Assembly: GCA_016713335.1 (NCBI GenBank)
Contig: JADJPH010000019.1
Span: 55,796-119,795 of the forward strand
DNA: 64,000 nt
DNA from: Candidatus Fredericiella danica
Lineage (GTDB): Bacteria > Chloroflexota > Anaerolineae > Caldilineales > Caldilineaceae
Direction of reading: 5' to 3'
Numbering within the stretch: the stretch's first letter is position 1; the number at the start of each line of letters is the position of its first letter. Shown piece by piece: positions 19,446 to 28,928 of this stretch. The notes under the pieces are model-generated. The model was not told the origin of the DNA and did not search any database. It worked only from the letters and a program-made list of their open reading frames with translations. A program made the position numbers and the translations under genes.

Positions 19446-21360
19446 CTACTCCCGGTCAAAAAACTTCGCCACGCGCTGGAGCAGTTCGTTCCTGGGGTTG
19501 GCTGCTGCCGCCGCCCTGACGAGGTCGGCGAGTCGCCGGTGCCGTTCGGCCCAACTGAGCAAACTGAAGACGATCTCGCGGTTGTTCTTTCCACCAGCAA
19601 TCTTATACAGGTCTTCATCCAACTTTGTCCGCACCAATTGGCAGAGAGACGGCAAGTCAAAGGCATCCAGGAGCGCTTCCAGCACTTTTTCGAACTCGTC
19701 TCCCTTCAGAACGCCCGTGCTTCGTTTCACCGTGCTTAGCTTCTCCATGCTTAGCTTCACCGTTGGATGCCGGTCTCTTGGGTGGTTCGACATTGGGGTT
19801 CATCCAGCGAATATAGTCGGCGCCAAAGTCGGCATGGTTCGGGAACGGCAACACGATGACGCGTTCCGTCATCCGCGTGTGCAGTTTTCCAAAAAACATT
19901 GGGTGGATGACACACTCATCCTCACTGTCTAGCGTCAGCCGGTCGGTCATCATATACTCAAAGTCGCCAAGGATGTATAGACCGTTGCGATCGCGGTGAC
20001 GAACCTTGCCGACAATGCCCAGTTCCGCCACCAGGGTCCGGAATGCCTCCAACGAATAGTTGCTGCGCGACCAGGCCGCCCTGGTCGTCCGGGCCACTTT
20101 GTCCAGTTCGTTCCCTTGGAATGTAACCGGTAATTCGTCCAGCGCGTCCACCACAGCCGATACCTGCGGATAGATTTCCGAATAGGAACCGATCACTTCG
20201 TCTGCAAGTTCCAGTTCAACTCGCTTTACCACCTCAGGGATGTCCACGCGCGAATACTCGATGCCATACCCATCGTGCCGGGCCTGCTTTGCGATGGCGT
20301 TGCACAGTTGGACGAATTGCCTTGGGCGCATCTGTGTATGCCGCAGCAGATAGGGAAAGGTTCGCTCGGAAAAACCGGTTCGGTTCGTCAGGGATGTGCC
20401 AAAATAGGGATACCAAAGCGTTTCAAGGACGCTATCGAAGTTGGCCCACTTGACAGAGCCCGGGGGAATGGGGGCAAGCGTGGTCGTCGAGGTCAGAAAT
20501 TTCCAGAACCGCCATGACACAAGGTGCACGAGATCTCTGGGCCACCAGTGTAGGTACACAGGATCGCGCACATACTTGGCGGTGTTGAGGACAACTTGTT
20601 CCTTCAGGTGCGGAAAGATCTCGGCTGCGACAAACGCCTTGACATGGATTCCATCCTGAACGTATTCCACGTTGAAATCCGAGGCGCACTGAATCAAGGC
20701 GGCAGTCGTCGCCATCATCGCATCGTCGTTCTTGTCGTACTTCTCCAACGAGTCGATCGCAACGATCAGCGGCTGCCGGCGCGTGTCCTGCATCACGCTG
20801 CGCTGGGCCTGGCAGAATTCATCGGATGTCAGATAGGCCTCAATGCGCTTGGCCATTTCGTTCTTGGCCACGCCGGCAAACCGGCGAAACTGCGCTGCAA
20901 TCGCTTGCTTCTGCTCAAGCGCCGTGTGCTCGAGTGCGCCAGGTGCCAAGCCTGGCGCATGCTGGTGAACGATGGCGTGATCGTACTCATTGAAGATCAG
21001 CGACCAGATGACAAAGTGCCACAACTTGGCAGCGTTGCCGATCGCAACCGTCTTGAGTTGGCGATCGACATACGCCATCTGGTCTGCGACGTGCTGGTAC
21101 ACCATGTCATAGATGTCAGGTTCGTTGACATCGATGCAGCGAGCGGACCGAATTGCGTTCTGGAAGTGGAAATACCGCGTGAGCGAAGTCTTGCCGGAGC
21201 CGCGCCGGCCAACGATTAGATAGTGATCTTCGTCGATCGCCTCACGTGTATAGCGGCCAAGACTGTAGAAATAATCGGGATAGTTCTCTTGGAGGGCTTT
21301 GAACTCATACTCGCACGACACATCGCCAAACGGATATCGAAAACTTCCGCGGGGATTCAC
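19446..21360 (-). CDS. P-loop ATPase (Sll1717-like) with C-terminal EAD1 domain, one frameshift
   Basis: The gene starts with GTG at 21360 behind AGGAGA. Its first 567 codons encode a P-loop NTPase with Walker A GRRGSGKTSL near residue 52 and a Walker B-like LIVAIDSLEKYD. The N-terminus (PFGDVSCEYEFKALQENY) recalls the Sll1717-type ATPases. That frame ends at 19657. An overlapping frame (19793-19446) encodes an EAD1 domain: KVLEALLDAFDLPSLCQLV, then DEDLYKIAGG, then FSLLSWAERHRRL. The junction carries three near-identical 15-base units encoding KHGE-like repeats, where a one-base slip joins the frames. A single protein with ATPase followed by EAD1 is the simplest reading; two overlapping genes are possible. 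Confidence 0.65.
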
Positions 21361-21580
21361 GCTGTTGTTTCTCCTGCTAGCAATGGATGGGTTGTCGTCC
21401 CACCTTCGCGAAGGGTGGGAACAGGCTAATACAACATGCTCTTTGCGCCAGCGCTATTCAATTGAAACTCTATACACATGACATAATACACAATTTGCGT
21501 GACGTGTCAAGTGCTTTATGTATATCAGTCCCTTGCGACACTCCTGACGGCACTGCGCGCGGCCGCCGGCGCTGTATCCT

Positions 21581-22605
21581 CTATGGCATCAACGTCTGCA
21601 GAATGCTGAATTTCGCGTGTACGCCGATGTGGGGGTACCCCCGTTCATAGTTGATCACCGCACGCGCCCCATTGACTAACATTAACTGCGGCGGCAGGTG
21701 ACCGGCATCCACGTCATAGAGGATCGGGCTGGTCAGATCGCCCAACGCATCGAGGGCGCCTACGCGGTGAATCCAGCGCCGGTCCTGCCGATAAGAAACC
21801 GTTTGCCCGGTCAACCAGCCGCCCAACTTCAAATGTGGCGGGAGCCGGCCGCACTGCGCCGGTTCAATCCGATGTCAGGAAGATCAACCTCCGGGACACG
21901 GGCTGCAAATGACTCGATGTCCACGAGCATCGCAATGACACGGGTGCCCCCAACTGGCCGAAATCACTCATAGCCGGCTTCATCTTCTGATGGGGCCTTG
22001 GGCACGGCGCGTGGCTCAAAGGCGTGGTCTCCGGGTTCTGCCCCAATGTTGAAAGCGCGGCGTCGGACATGGGTCCAGTGCAAGGGGGTCGGTGGGGCTG
22101 ATGGGTGTTTCGGGTAATTGGGCCGTTCAGCGTGGCAATGTGTGCGCAGCGTGTAGGGCGCCATGAAGGTGCTCAGGTCAGAATAGCCGATGATCCATTT
22201 TGGCGCCGCCAATGCTTCCCAATCCAGTAGGGGCAACAGATCGATCAGAATTTCTCCACCCCAGGGGGGAAGGATCGCCCGGATTGAGTCATCCAGCAGC
22301 ATGGCCTGCAGTTCGTCCGCCCGCATCTGCGCCGGTGCGCTTGCCATCTTGTCGCTACGCAAACAGTGCCCCTCGCGGATGCGAAAGCCGAGATCTTGCA
22401 GGGCTTGCAGACAGAAAGTAAGGCGGGGTTCAAGCGCAGGACCCACGCCGGCAGACGGCGCCGTAATCCCAATCGTGTCGCCCCGGCGCAGCGGACTCGG
22501 ATAGCGGATGCCGTCACGCCCATCCGCTGACCCCGCATGCCAGACTGGAACTGCGCCGAGCGCCATTAGCCCCGCAGCAAACCGCATAAATTCACGACGA
22601 TTCAT
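21581..22605 (-). pseudogene. S66-family LD-carboxypeptidase-like gene, Tat-type signal, several frameshifts
   Basis: The N-terminus has a twin-arginine-like signal (MNRREFMRFAAGLMALGA). The S66 start of the mature domain follows (LRRGDTIGITAPSAGVG), then LDDSIRAILPPWGGE and IGYSDLSTF. Those features match muramoyltetrapeptide LD-carboxypeptidases or microcin-C7-immunity-like peptidases, which trim peptidoglycan peptides or related amides. After about residue 160 the frame is lost. A C-terminal S66-like piece (SPILYDVDAGHLPPQLML) appears in another frame at 21832-21581, and a middle piece (VIAMLVDIESFAARVPEVDL) appears in a third. At least two frameshifts are needed, and the nucleophile region is well preserved only in part. 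It may be decayed or badly sequenced. Confidence 0.6.
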
Positions 22606-22732
22606 GCAACCTCATTCCTTTCAGGACAACCTCGCCGAGTTCAATCGGCTGGTTCAAGCATATCCCTGCGCGCCCGGCATTGCGTCGGCGGAATGCTGCA
22701 TTCTTTCGTGGAAAGCGCGGTGGGAAACAAGA

Positions 22733-22761
22733 TTGACGCCGACTCGTGGGCGTGCTAGAGT
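22733..22761 (+). promoter_or_regulatory. Sigma70-type promoter for the GH4/ABC sugar operon
   Basis: TTGACG at 22733-22738 and TAGAGT at 22756-22761 are separated by 17 bases. The predicted start near 22768 gives a leader of about 150 bases before the GH4 gene. The rest of the 22606-22921 spacer has no gene that I can support. Confidence 0.6.
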
Positions 22762-22921
22762 CTTCTTATCCACAGTGACACTGAGCGTCCGGTTGAGTGG
22801 GCACTCTCGGCATTTCGCGCTGACCGCTTTGAACTCTCCATGTCGCACGAGCACGCTCTGGTCCCTGGGCGACGCGTAGACATGAAGTGACAATATCAAA
22901 CTTTCACCAAGGGAAAGCCCT

Positions 22922-24310
22922 ATGGCTCCAAAATCATCGCTCAAGATCGCTGTAATCGGCGCCGGCAGCGAGCAATTCAGCGCCGGTATCATTAGCGACG
23001 TGCTGCTCAGCGATGCGCTGAGTGGCGGTGAATTGAACCTTGCCCTGATGGATGTGAAAGCGGATCGCCTGGCCGCACCGCAGCGGTACGCCCAGACCGC
23101 GGCGGCCCACCTGCACCGCCACGCCAATGTCATCACCACCACCGCTCTGAGCGAAGCCGTCGCGGATGCCGACTACGTCGTCACCGCCATCGAAGTCAAG
23201 CGGTATCTCTATTGGGCGCAGGACTTTCACATCCCCCGCAAGTACGGCTTTCCGCAGATCTACGGCGAGAATGGCGGTCCCGGCGGTCTTTTCCATGCGC
23301 TGCGCAACTTCGGCCCCATGCTCGAAATTGCGCACACCATGGAACGCCTCTGCCCCGACGCCTGGCTGATCAACTACACCAATCCCGAGGCCAAGTTGGT
23401 GCAAGCCATCAGCAGCCTTACCAAGATCAAGTCAATCGGTATGTGCCACGGCGTCTTCATGGGAATTGACCAGTTGAGCCGGCTGCTAGAAATCCCTGCT
23501 GAGGAGATTGACGTCGTCGCGTGCGGGCTCAATCACTTTGCCTGGTACCAACAGATCCGGCGCAAGCGCACCGGCGAAGACCTCTATCCCCTGCTACGGG
23601 AGCGCGAACGGCAGGCGAACTGGCTTGCAGCCTGGGATGAGTTGGCGCTGAGTCGCATTCTCTTCCGCACCTTTGGTTTGTGGCCTTACCCAGGCACCAA
23701 CCATTCGGGCGAATACCTGCGCTGGAGTTCGGAGTTTATGGCCTGTACGAACATGCAATACTTCTATGACCCGGTAGCAGAGAACCCCTGGGAGACGATG
23801 GAGCCGCCGACCTTTGTCTACGACCTGGGCGGCAAGCCGGCCGAGACGCCGCTGTTTGACCCCGACGCCTCCAAGCAGCTCTACCCAGCCTTTGAGAAAC
23901 GCACCATGAGCGTCGAGGCAGGCGTCTTTCCTTCCGGCGAGGAGGCGGTGCTGATCCTCGATGCCTTCGCCGGCGGCGGTCGCCGTCCGATTGCCACCGT
24001 CAACGTGCCCAACCGCGGAACCATTCCAGACCTGCCCGACGACATGGTCGTGGAGGTCCCGGCCATTGCCGATACCGATGGGCTGCACCTGCCGTCGTTG
24101 CCGCCGCTACCCACGGGCATTACGACCATGCTTCAACTCCAGGGCAACATCAACCGGATTCTGGTCGAAGCGTATGCCGAACGCTCCCGGCGCAAATTGC
24201 TGCAGGCGCTGCTGATTGACCCGACGGTCTCCACCTATGCGAACGCGGTGGCGCTGATCGATGAAATGTTTACACGGCAGCAGCCGCTGTTGCCGGAAAT
24301 GGACTGGTGA
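22922..24310 (+). CDS. GH4-family glycosidase (alpha-galactosidase/alpha-glucuronidase-like)
   Basis: This 462-residue protein has the glycoside hydrolase family 4 layout. An N-terminal NAD-binding motif (KIAVIGAGSEQFSAG) is followed by the YGENGGPGGLFHALR segment. The Mn-binding signature is in SIGMCHGVFMG, with the HxxN-like pair continued by CGLNHFAWY. GH4 enzymes cleave alpha- or beta-glycosides by an NAD-dependent redox mechanism; the CHGV pattern is typical of the non-phosphorylated substrate branch such as alpha-galactosidases and alpha-glucuronidases. It is the first gene of a tight operon with an ABC transporter, so it probably acts on an imported oligosaccharide or glycoside in the cytoplasm. 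The reading frame is intact. Confidence 0.88.
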   Translation: MAPKSSLKIAVIGAGSEQFSAGIISDVLLSDALSGGELNLALMDVKADRLAAPQRYAQTAAAHLHRHANVITTTALSEAVADADYVVTAIEVKRYLYWAQDFHIPRKYGFPQIYGENGGPGGLFHALRNFGPMLEIAHTMERLCPDAWLINYTNPEAKLVQAISSLTKIKSIGMCHGVFMGIDQLSRLLEIPAEEIDVVACGLNHFAWYQQIRRKRTGEDLYPLLRERERQANWLAAWDELALSRILFRTFGLWPYPGTNHSGEYLRWSSEFMACTNMQYFYDPVAENPWETMEPPTFVYDLGGKPAETPLFDPDASKQLYPAFEKRTMSVEAGVFPSGEEAVLILDAFAGGGRRPIATVNVPNRGTIPDLPDDMVVEVPAIADTDGLHLPSLPPLPTGITTMLQLQGNINRILVEAYAERSRRKLLQALLIDPTVSTYANAVALIDEMFTRQQPLLPEMDW

Positions 24311-24314
24311 CCGC

Positions 24315-25373
24315 ATGGCAGAACGCCCCTATCGCTATCTGGACGACGTCTATAGCCAGCCCGCCAGCCTGATTCGTTCGCTGCACGGGTTGCAGGCACA
24401 GACGCCGATCATGGCGGCCGCGGCAGAGTGGTTGCGAGCCCACCCCTCCATCGTGGTTGCCGGCATTGGCAGTTCCTATAATGCCGCCCTTGCGATGGAG
24501 GCGATGCTGGATGCCTGCGGGACGCCGGTCAAGGTCGTGGACGGCACTGAGCTCGCTTATGCCCCGCGTCTGCCGCGCAGCGCCGGGCTCATTATCGTCT
24601 CACGGAGCGGGGCCAGCGTTGAACTGGTGCGCCTGGTGCACCGGTGTCTGAGCGAGGGCATTTCCTACATTGCGATCACGAATGCCCCGGACAGCCCTGT
24701 CGCCGCAAGCGCGCATCTTGCCATCGATCTGCGCACGGACTTCGACCACTGTATCTCATTGCGCATGTACACTGCGCTACAGCAGGCGCTCATTGTACTG
24801 GGCTTTGCCATCGCATGGCCGCGGTCAGCGCTGCCGATAGAGGAGCTGATGGCCGCGTGGCGCCAGGTTGATGCCATGCTGCCGGAGTGGCACGACACCA
24901 TCGAGCACGATGGGGACTTCTTCGCGCCGGGCAGCACCCTCTATATGCTGGCTCGCGGCATGGATCTGGCTAATGCCTGGGAAGGCCGTCTACTGATGGA
25001 AGAGTGTGGCAAAAGCGGTGCGACAGTAATGCCGACCGGCGCCTTCCGTCACGGCCCGCAGGAAGTACTTTCGCCGCTGTTTCGCAGCATCCTATGGTTG
25101 CCATCCACGAAACCGGTGCACGGCTACGATTTTGCACTGGCTGAAAGCATCGCCGGATTGGGTGGCCGGGGCATGCTGATTGGCCGCGAGCTGCCGGCCA
25201 GTGCGAACAGCCACCTCAAATTTGAACTGCCGCCGGCGCCGGAGTTCGCTGCCGCGCTCTTCGGTGTCATACCCGTGCAGTTGGGTGCATACCTGCTGTC
25301 AGTGCGCAAGGGCAAGAATCCGGATGAACTCGTCTATTGCCCTTATGTTGTGACAACGGAAGGTGCGCTATGA
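24315..25373 (+). CDS. SIS-domain sugar isomerase/deaminase-like protein
   Basis: The ATG at 24315 is only 4 bases after the GH4 stop and is preferred over the upstream in-frame start at 24261. The product has about 352 residues with two SIS domains. The first shows VVAGIGSSYNAALA and IIVSRSGASVELV; the second shows GRLLMEECGKSG and FRHGPQEVLSPL. This is the isomerase half of GlmS, without the glutaminase domain, as in AgaS or FrlB. Such proteins isomerise or deaminate aminosugar or fructosamine phosphates. It suggests that the operon processes an amino-sugar or glycated compound, although the GH4 and oxidoreductase genes leave other readings open. Confidence 0.85.
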   Translation: MAERPYRYLDDVYSQPASLIRSLHGLQAQTPIMAAAAEWLRAHPSIVVAGIGSSYNAALAMEAMLDACGTPVKVVDGTELAYAPRLPRSAGLIIVSRSGASVELVRLVHRCLSEGISYIAITNAPDSPVAASAHLAIDLRTDFDHCISLRMYTALQQALIVLGFAIAWPRSALPIEELMAAWRQVDAMLPEWHDTIEHDGDFFAPGSTLYMLARGMDLANAWEGRLLMEECGKSGATVMPTGAFRHGPQEVLSPLFRSILWLPSTKPVHGYDFALAESIAGLGGRGMLIGRELPASANSHLKFELPPAPEFAAALFGVIPVQLGAYLLSVRKGKNPDELVYCPYVVTTEGAL

Positions 25374-26293
25374 CGACCAAAGAGAAGATTACCGTCGGCG
25401 CTGCGCCCGTGAGTTGGGGCGTATATGAAGCCAATCCCCAACAGGGCAGTAATCCACCCTATGAACAAGTGCTCGGTCAAATCGCCGCCGCCAGGTATGC
25501 CGGCGTTGAACTCGGTCCCTACGGCTATCTGCCGACAAACCCGGATGCACTTGCGGGACTGCTGGCAAGATACAACCTACAACTGGGTTCTTCGTACATT
25601 GCCTTCCCCCTCGATGCACCAGAACGGGTCGAACGCCGCCTGCCGCTCCTGGCGGAACTCTGTGCATTGCTATCGCATTTTCGGGTGCCGTTCGTGATGG
25701 CGGCTGCCGATGCTACTCCAGAGCGTGAGGCCATTGCCGGGTCAGTTCCCGGCGACGGCAGCAAGGGCTGGAATGCCGCGCAATGGGATGAGGTGCGGAT
25801 CTCGATGGCGCGCATCTGCGACGTGGTGCAGCACTATCCTGGTCTTCGCATTGCGTTTCACCATGAAGCCAGTTCGCCGGTGGAATCGCCGGCTGAGATT
25901 GAACGGCTCCTGGCGGTGACCGACCCGGAGATCGTGGGGCTCTGTTTTGACACCGGGCACATCGTCTATGGGGGTGGCGACCCGGTTGAACTGGCGCAGC
26001 GTCTCGCCGACCGCATCTGGTATGTGCACCTCAAGGATGTCTGGCCCAACCGACTCAGCAATGTGCGCCGCAATCAACTCCCCGCGGGCGAAGCGTGGGC
26101 GATGGGGGTCTTTGCCGAACTGGGCAAAGGCAGCGCCCGAATTCCACAGGTCGTGGAGCGACTGTTGAAGAACGGCTATGCGGGCTGGATCATTGTCGAA
26201 CAGGATATTGTCGCAAGCAATGTGGCGCCGGATGCACCCGCCCGGAGTGCCGCAGAGAGCAGGGCATATCTCAAGCGCGAGTTCGGGATCTAA
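25370..26293 (+). CDS. IolE-like sugar phosphate isomerase/epimerase
   Basis: The ATG at 25370 overlaps the stop of the SIS gene (ATGA), which favours it over the earlier in-frame start at 25337. The 307-residue product begins with an inosose-dehydratase-like segment (GAAPVSWGVYEANPQQ). It continues with barrel metal-site motifs AFHHEASSPVES, GLCFDTGHIVYGGGDP, WYVHLKDVWP and IIVEQDI. 2-Keto-myo-inositol dehydratase (IolE) is the closest named relative I can recall. An inositol-like or ketose intermediate would fit with the Gfo/Idh/MocA gene next door. Substrate assignment is uncertain. Confidence 0.82.
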   Translation: MTTKEKITVGAAPVSWGVYEANPQQGSNPPYEQVLGQIAAARYAGVELGPYGYLPTNPDALAGLLARYNLQLGSSYIAFPLDAPERVERRLPLLAELCALLSHFRVPFVMAAADATPEREAIAGSVPGDGSKGWNAAQWDEVRISMARICDVVQHYPGLRIAFHHEASSPVESPAEIERLLAVTDPEIVGLCFDTGHIVYGGGDPVELAQRLADRIWYVHLKDVWPNRLSNVRRNQLPAGEAWAMGVFAELGKGSARIPQVVERLLKNGYAGWIIVEQDIVASNVAPDAPARSAAESRAYLKREFGI

Positions 26294-26315
26294 CCGCAAG
26301 AACAAGGAGCAAGCA

Positions 26316-27416
26316 TTGGCTACTGTACTCAAAGTTGGCGTGATTGGCTGTGGCGGCATTGCGCAGATGACGCACCTGCCTTTTCTCGCCGAACGCCACG
26401 ATCTGTTTCAGATCGAAGCCGTCTGCGATCCCTACCCGCTGTCGCGCCAGGCCGTCGCCGAACGATATCGTGTGCCACACCAGTTTGCTGACGCCGCGGA
26501 CCTGCTGAAGCTGCCACTGGACGCCGTGCTGGTGCTGAGCGCTGACCCACACACGCCTGCCGTCATTGCTGCAGCCCAGGCCGGCAAACATGTCTTCGTT
26601 GAAAAACCGCTCGCCATTAACCTGCGGGAGGTGAACGACGTCCGGAACGCCGTTGACAAAGCCGGTGTGCAGTTGATGATCGGCTACATGAAGCGCTTCG
26701 ACCCTACCTACCGGCACGTGCAGCAACTGCTGGCCGGACGGGATGACCTGCGCCACGCGCAGATTAACGTCTGGCACCCGGACGATGCCGCGTATCGCAC
26801 CCATCATCGCATTGTCCCGCCCCCTGTCTTGCTTGACCGCGCCGCAGTGGTTGATGAGATGGGAGTGACCGAACTCGTCACGCAGGGCGTGCTTTCCGAC
26901 CTGGTTGACGAAGCGTTGGGCCGTGGCGGGAACATCGACCGGCGCATCGCCTACTTCATCCTATGCACCAGCATCGTCCATCAGGTCAGCGCCATGCGCG
27001 GCATCCTCGGCGAACCCGAGGCGGTGCTGTCGACTCACGTCTGGCACGATGCCCGCGGGATCCAGTCCACTTTCCAGTTCAGCAAGCAACTGACCGCCAC
27101 GCTGACCTGGCTCTTCCTGCCGGGGATCAAGCACTATCGTGAATCGTATGAATTCCTGGCGCCCGATCTGCGCCTGGAGATGGTCTTTCCATCGCCCTAT
27201 CTGCTCCACTTCCCCACGTCGTTGCGGCTCGAAGGGATGGAAAACGGCATGCCGTGGGAAAAGCACATGACGGTCAGCAACGCCGAGGCATTCCATGAGG
27301 AAATGCTCCACTTCCATCACTGCGTGGTGACGGGAGAACGGCCCATGACGGGCATTGAGGAAGCGCAGCGCGACACAGAGTTGCTGATGGCGATGGCAAA
27401 CGCTTACCAACCCTAA
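26316..27416 (+). CDS. Gfo/Idh/MocA-family oxidoreductase
   Basis: The frame is open from 26178, but the first part lies inside the preceding gene in another frame. The TTG at 26316 is preceded by AAGGAG at 8-base spacing and leads straight into the Rossmann motif KVGVIGCGGIAQMTHLP, so it is chosen; the product has about 366 residues. The Gfo/Idh/MocA signature VEKPLAIN is present, followed by the catalytic-helix region LMIGYMKRFDP. These enzymes oxidise or epimerise sugars and inositols with NAD(P). It sits between the IolE-like gene and the transporter genes, consistent with cytoplasmic processing of the imported substrate. Confidence 0.87.
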   Translation: MATVLKVGVIGCGGIAQMTHLPFLAERHDLFQIEAVCDPYPLSRQAVAERYRVPHQFADAADLLKLPLDAVLVLSADPHTPAVIAAAQAGKHVFVEKPLAINLREVNDVRNAVDKAGVQLMIGYMKRFDPTYRHVQQLLAGRDDLRHAQINVWHPDDAAYRTHHRIVPPPVLLDRAAVVDEMGVTELVTQGVLSDLVDEALGRGGNIDRRIAYFILCTSIVHQVSAMRGILGEPEAVLSTHVWHDARGIQSTFQFSKQLTATLTWLFLPGIKHYRESYEFLAPDLRLEMVFPSPYLLHFPTSLRLEGMENGMPWEKHMTVSNAEAFHEEMLHFHHCVVTGERPMTGIEEAQRDTELLMAMANAYQP

Positions 27417-27499
27417 GCGCGCCATCTTTGGTTGGAGAAGAGTTCACCGTTCTGAGGTTCACTCGGTTTTTACCATCTGTCAGAAAAGGAGATTCCGCA

Positions 27500-28867
27500 A
27501 TGAAGAGGAACATTTCCGCTGTCGCACTGGTGGCAATCTTGTTGTCCCTGGTGCTTTCCGCCTGCGCGGTTCCGGCTGCCGCCCCAACTGTCGATGGCGG
27601 GCAGGAAGTAGACGCACAGGGCGGTGAGACCACATTGCTCGTGTGGGACATCTGGACGCGTGAGGCTGACAGCCAGGTCGTCGACCAGCTCGACCAGGAG
27701 TTCGAGGCCGCCAATCCAGGCGTCAAGATTGATCGCGTTGTGAAGTCGTTTGACGACATGAAGGCGACCGCGCAGTTGGCCCTCAGCACGCCCGAAGGCC
27801 CGGATGTGGCACAAATCAACCAGGGTGAGTCCGACATGGTGGCGTTGGTGCGCGCCGGGCTGCTTGCAGACTTGACCGACTATGCGGCGCAGTACGCGTG
27901 GGCAGACCGCTGGGATCCTTCGCTGGTGCTACGCAATAGCGTCAAGCCCGATGGTTCGGCCTATGGGGAAGGCAGCCTCTACGGCATGGCGCCTACGGCC
28001 GAATTCGTGGGCGTCTTCTACAACAAAGACAAGTTCGCCGCCGCCGGCATCGAAGTCCCCAAGACCTTTGCCGAGTTTGAGGCAGCGCTGGCCAAGCTAA
28101 AAGAAGCAGGCGAGACGCCGATCGCGTTTGGTGACCTGGACGGCTGGCCCGCGATCCACACCTTTAGCGAGGCCCAGGGTGTCTTTCTCGGCGAAGAGGA
28201 CCCAGCCTATCTCGACGACTTCATCTATGCCCGCGGCAACGTTGGCTTTGACAATCCCGCCAATCTAAAGGCTGCACAAAAATTGGTGGAGTGGGTTGAC
28301 GCCGGTTACTTCACGCCTGATTTCCTGGGCGTGGCGATGGATGACGCCTTTCAGCAATTCTCTGCCGGCGATGCTGCGATGTTCCTGACCGGCTCGTGGG
28401 TGAGCGGCGACCTTGCGGCCGGCCCCAATGCCGACAAGATGGGCTTCTTCCTCATGCCGGGCAGCACCGAAGGGGCGCGCAAGCCGGTGGTCGCCGGAAC
28501 CTCCACCGCCTACACTATTCGAGCCGGTTCTGAAAAGAAGGACCTCGCCGCCAAGTATATCGACTGGATGATGTCGGACCGCGCCATGGAGCTTTTCGCC
28601 GGCACAGGACTCGTACCGGTCAAAGGACTACCTGCCGACAAGGTTGCGGAAGGCACCCTGTTCGCCGACTTGATTGCCGCCTGGGACCAGGTGCGCAGCA
28701 CCAACAGCATCGGTCACTATCTTGACTGGGCCACCCCGACCTTCTACAACACGATCACCGCTTCGCTCCAGGAACTGCTAGGTAAGCAGATCACACCGGA
28801 GGAATTCATCGCCAAGAACCAGGCGGATTATGATGCCTGGCTGGTCGAAAAGGGTGTGAAGCAGTAG
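27500..28867 (+). CDS. Carbohydrate ABC transporter substrate-binding lipoprotein
   Basis: The ATG at 27500 follows AAAAGGAGATTCCGCA and is chosen over upstream in-frame codons. It encodes a lipoprotein signal (MKRNISAVALVAILLSLVL) with lipobox LSAC. The mature domain has the family-1 solute-binding fold: TLLVWDIWTR at the start, AFQQFSAGDAAMFLTGSWV in the middle and AAKYIDWMMSD near the end. About 456 residues in total is normal for this class. It should be tethered outside the membrane and deliver an oligosaccharide or sugar to the two permeases encoded next. A strong hairpin follows the stop and could protect this transcript segment, raising binding protein levels over permease levels. Confidence 0.92.
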   Translation: MKRNISAVALVAILLSLVLSACAVPAAAPTVDGGQEVDAQGGETTLLVWDIWTREADSQVVDQLDQEFEAANPGVKIDRVVKSFDDMKATAQLALSTPEGPDVAQINQGESDMVALVRAGLLADLTDYAAQYAWADRWDPSLVLRNSVKPDGSAYGEGSLYGMAPTAEFVGVFYNKDKFAAAGIEVPKTFAEFEAALAKLKEAGETPIAFGDLDGWPAIHTFSEAQGVFLGEEDPAYLDDFIYARGNVGFDNPANLKAAQKLVEWVDAGYFTPDFLGVAMDDAFQQFSAGDAAMFLTGSWVSGDLAAGPNADKMGFFLMPGSTEGARKPVVAGTSTAYTIRAGSEKKDLAAKYIDWMMSDRAMELFAGTGLVPVKGLPADKVAEGTLFADLIAAWDQVRSTNSIGHYLDWATPTFYNTITASLQELLGKQITPEEFIAKNQADYDAWLVEKGVKQ

Positions 28868-28879
28868 CACTGCAATCAG

Positions 28880-28908
28880 GGTGGGCCGGCAAGCGACGCC
28901 GGCCCACC
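28880..28908 (+). promoter_or_regulatory. Intercistronic hairpin after binding-protein gene
   Basis: An 11-base-pair perfect stem (28880-28890 with 28898-28908) has a 7-base loop and no T-run. It lies between the binding-protein stop and the permease start. Such REP-like hairpins usually stabilise the upstream mRNA or cause partial termination. Confidence 0.7.
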
Positions 28909-28928
28909 GCCTCGTTGGGAGTATCCGT

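Noticed and set aside
22508..22879. Plus-strand frame between the S66 gene and the GH4 gene
   Set aside because: It overlaps the S66 signal-peptide region and a promoter-like element, and its composition is not protein-like.
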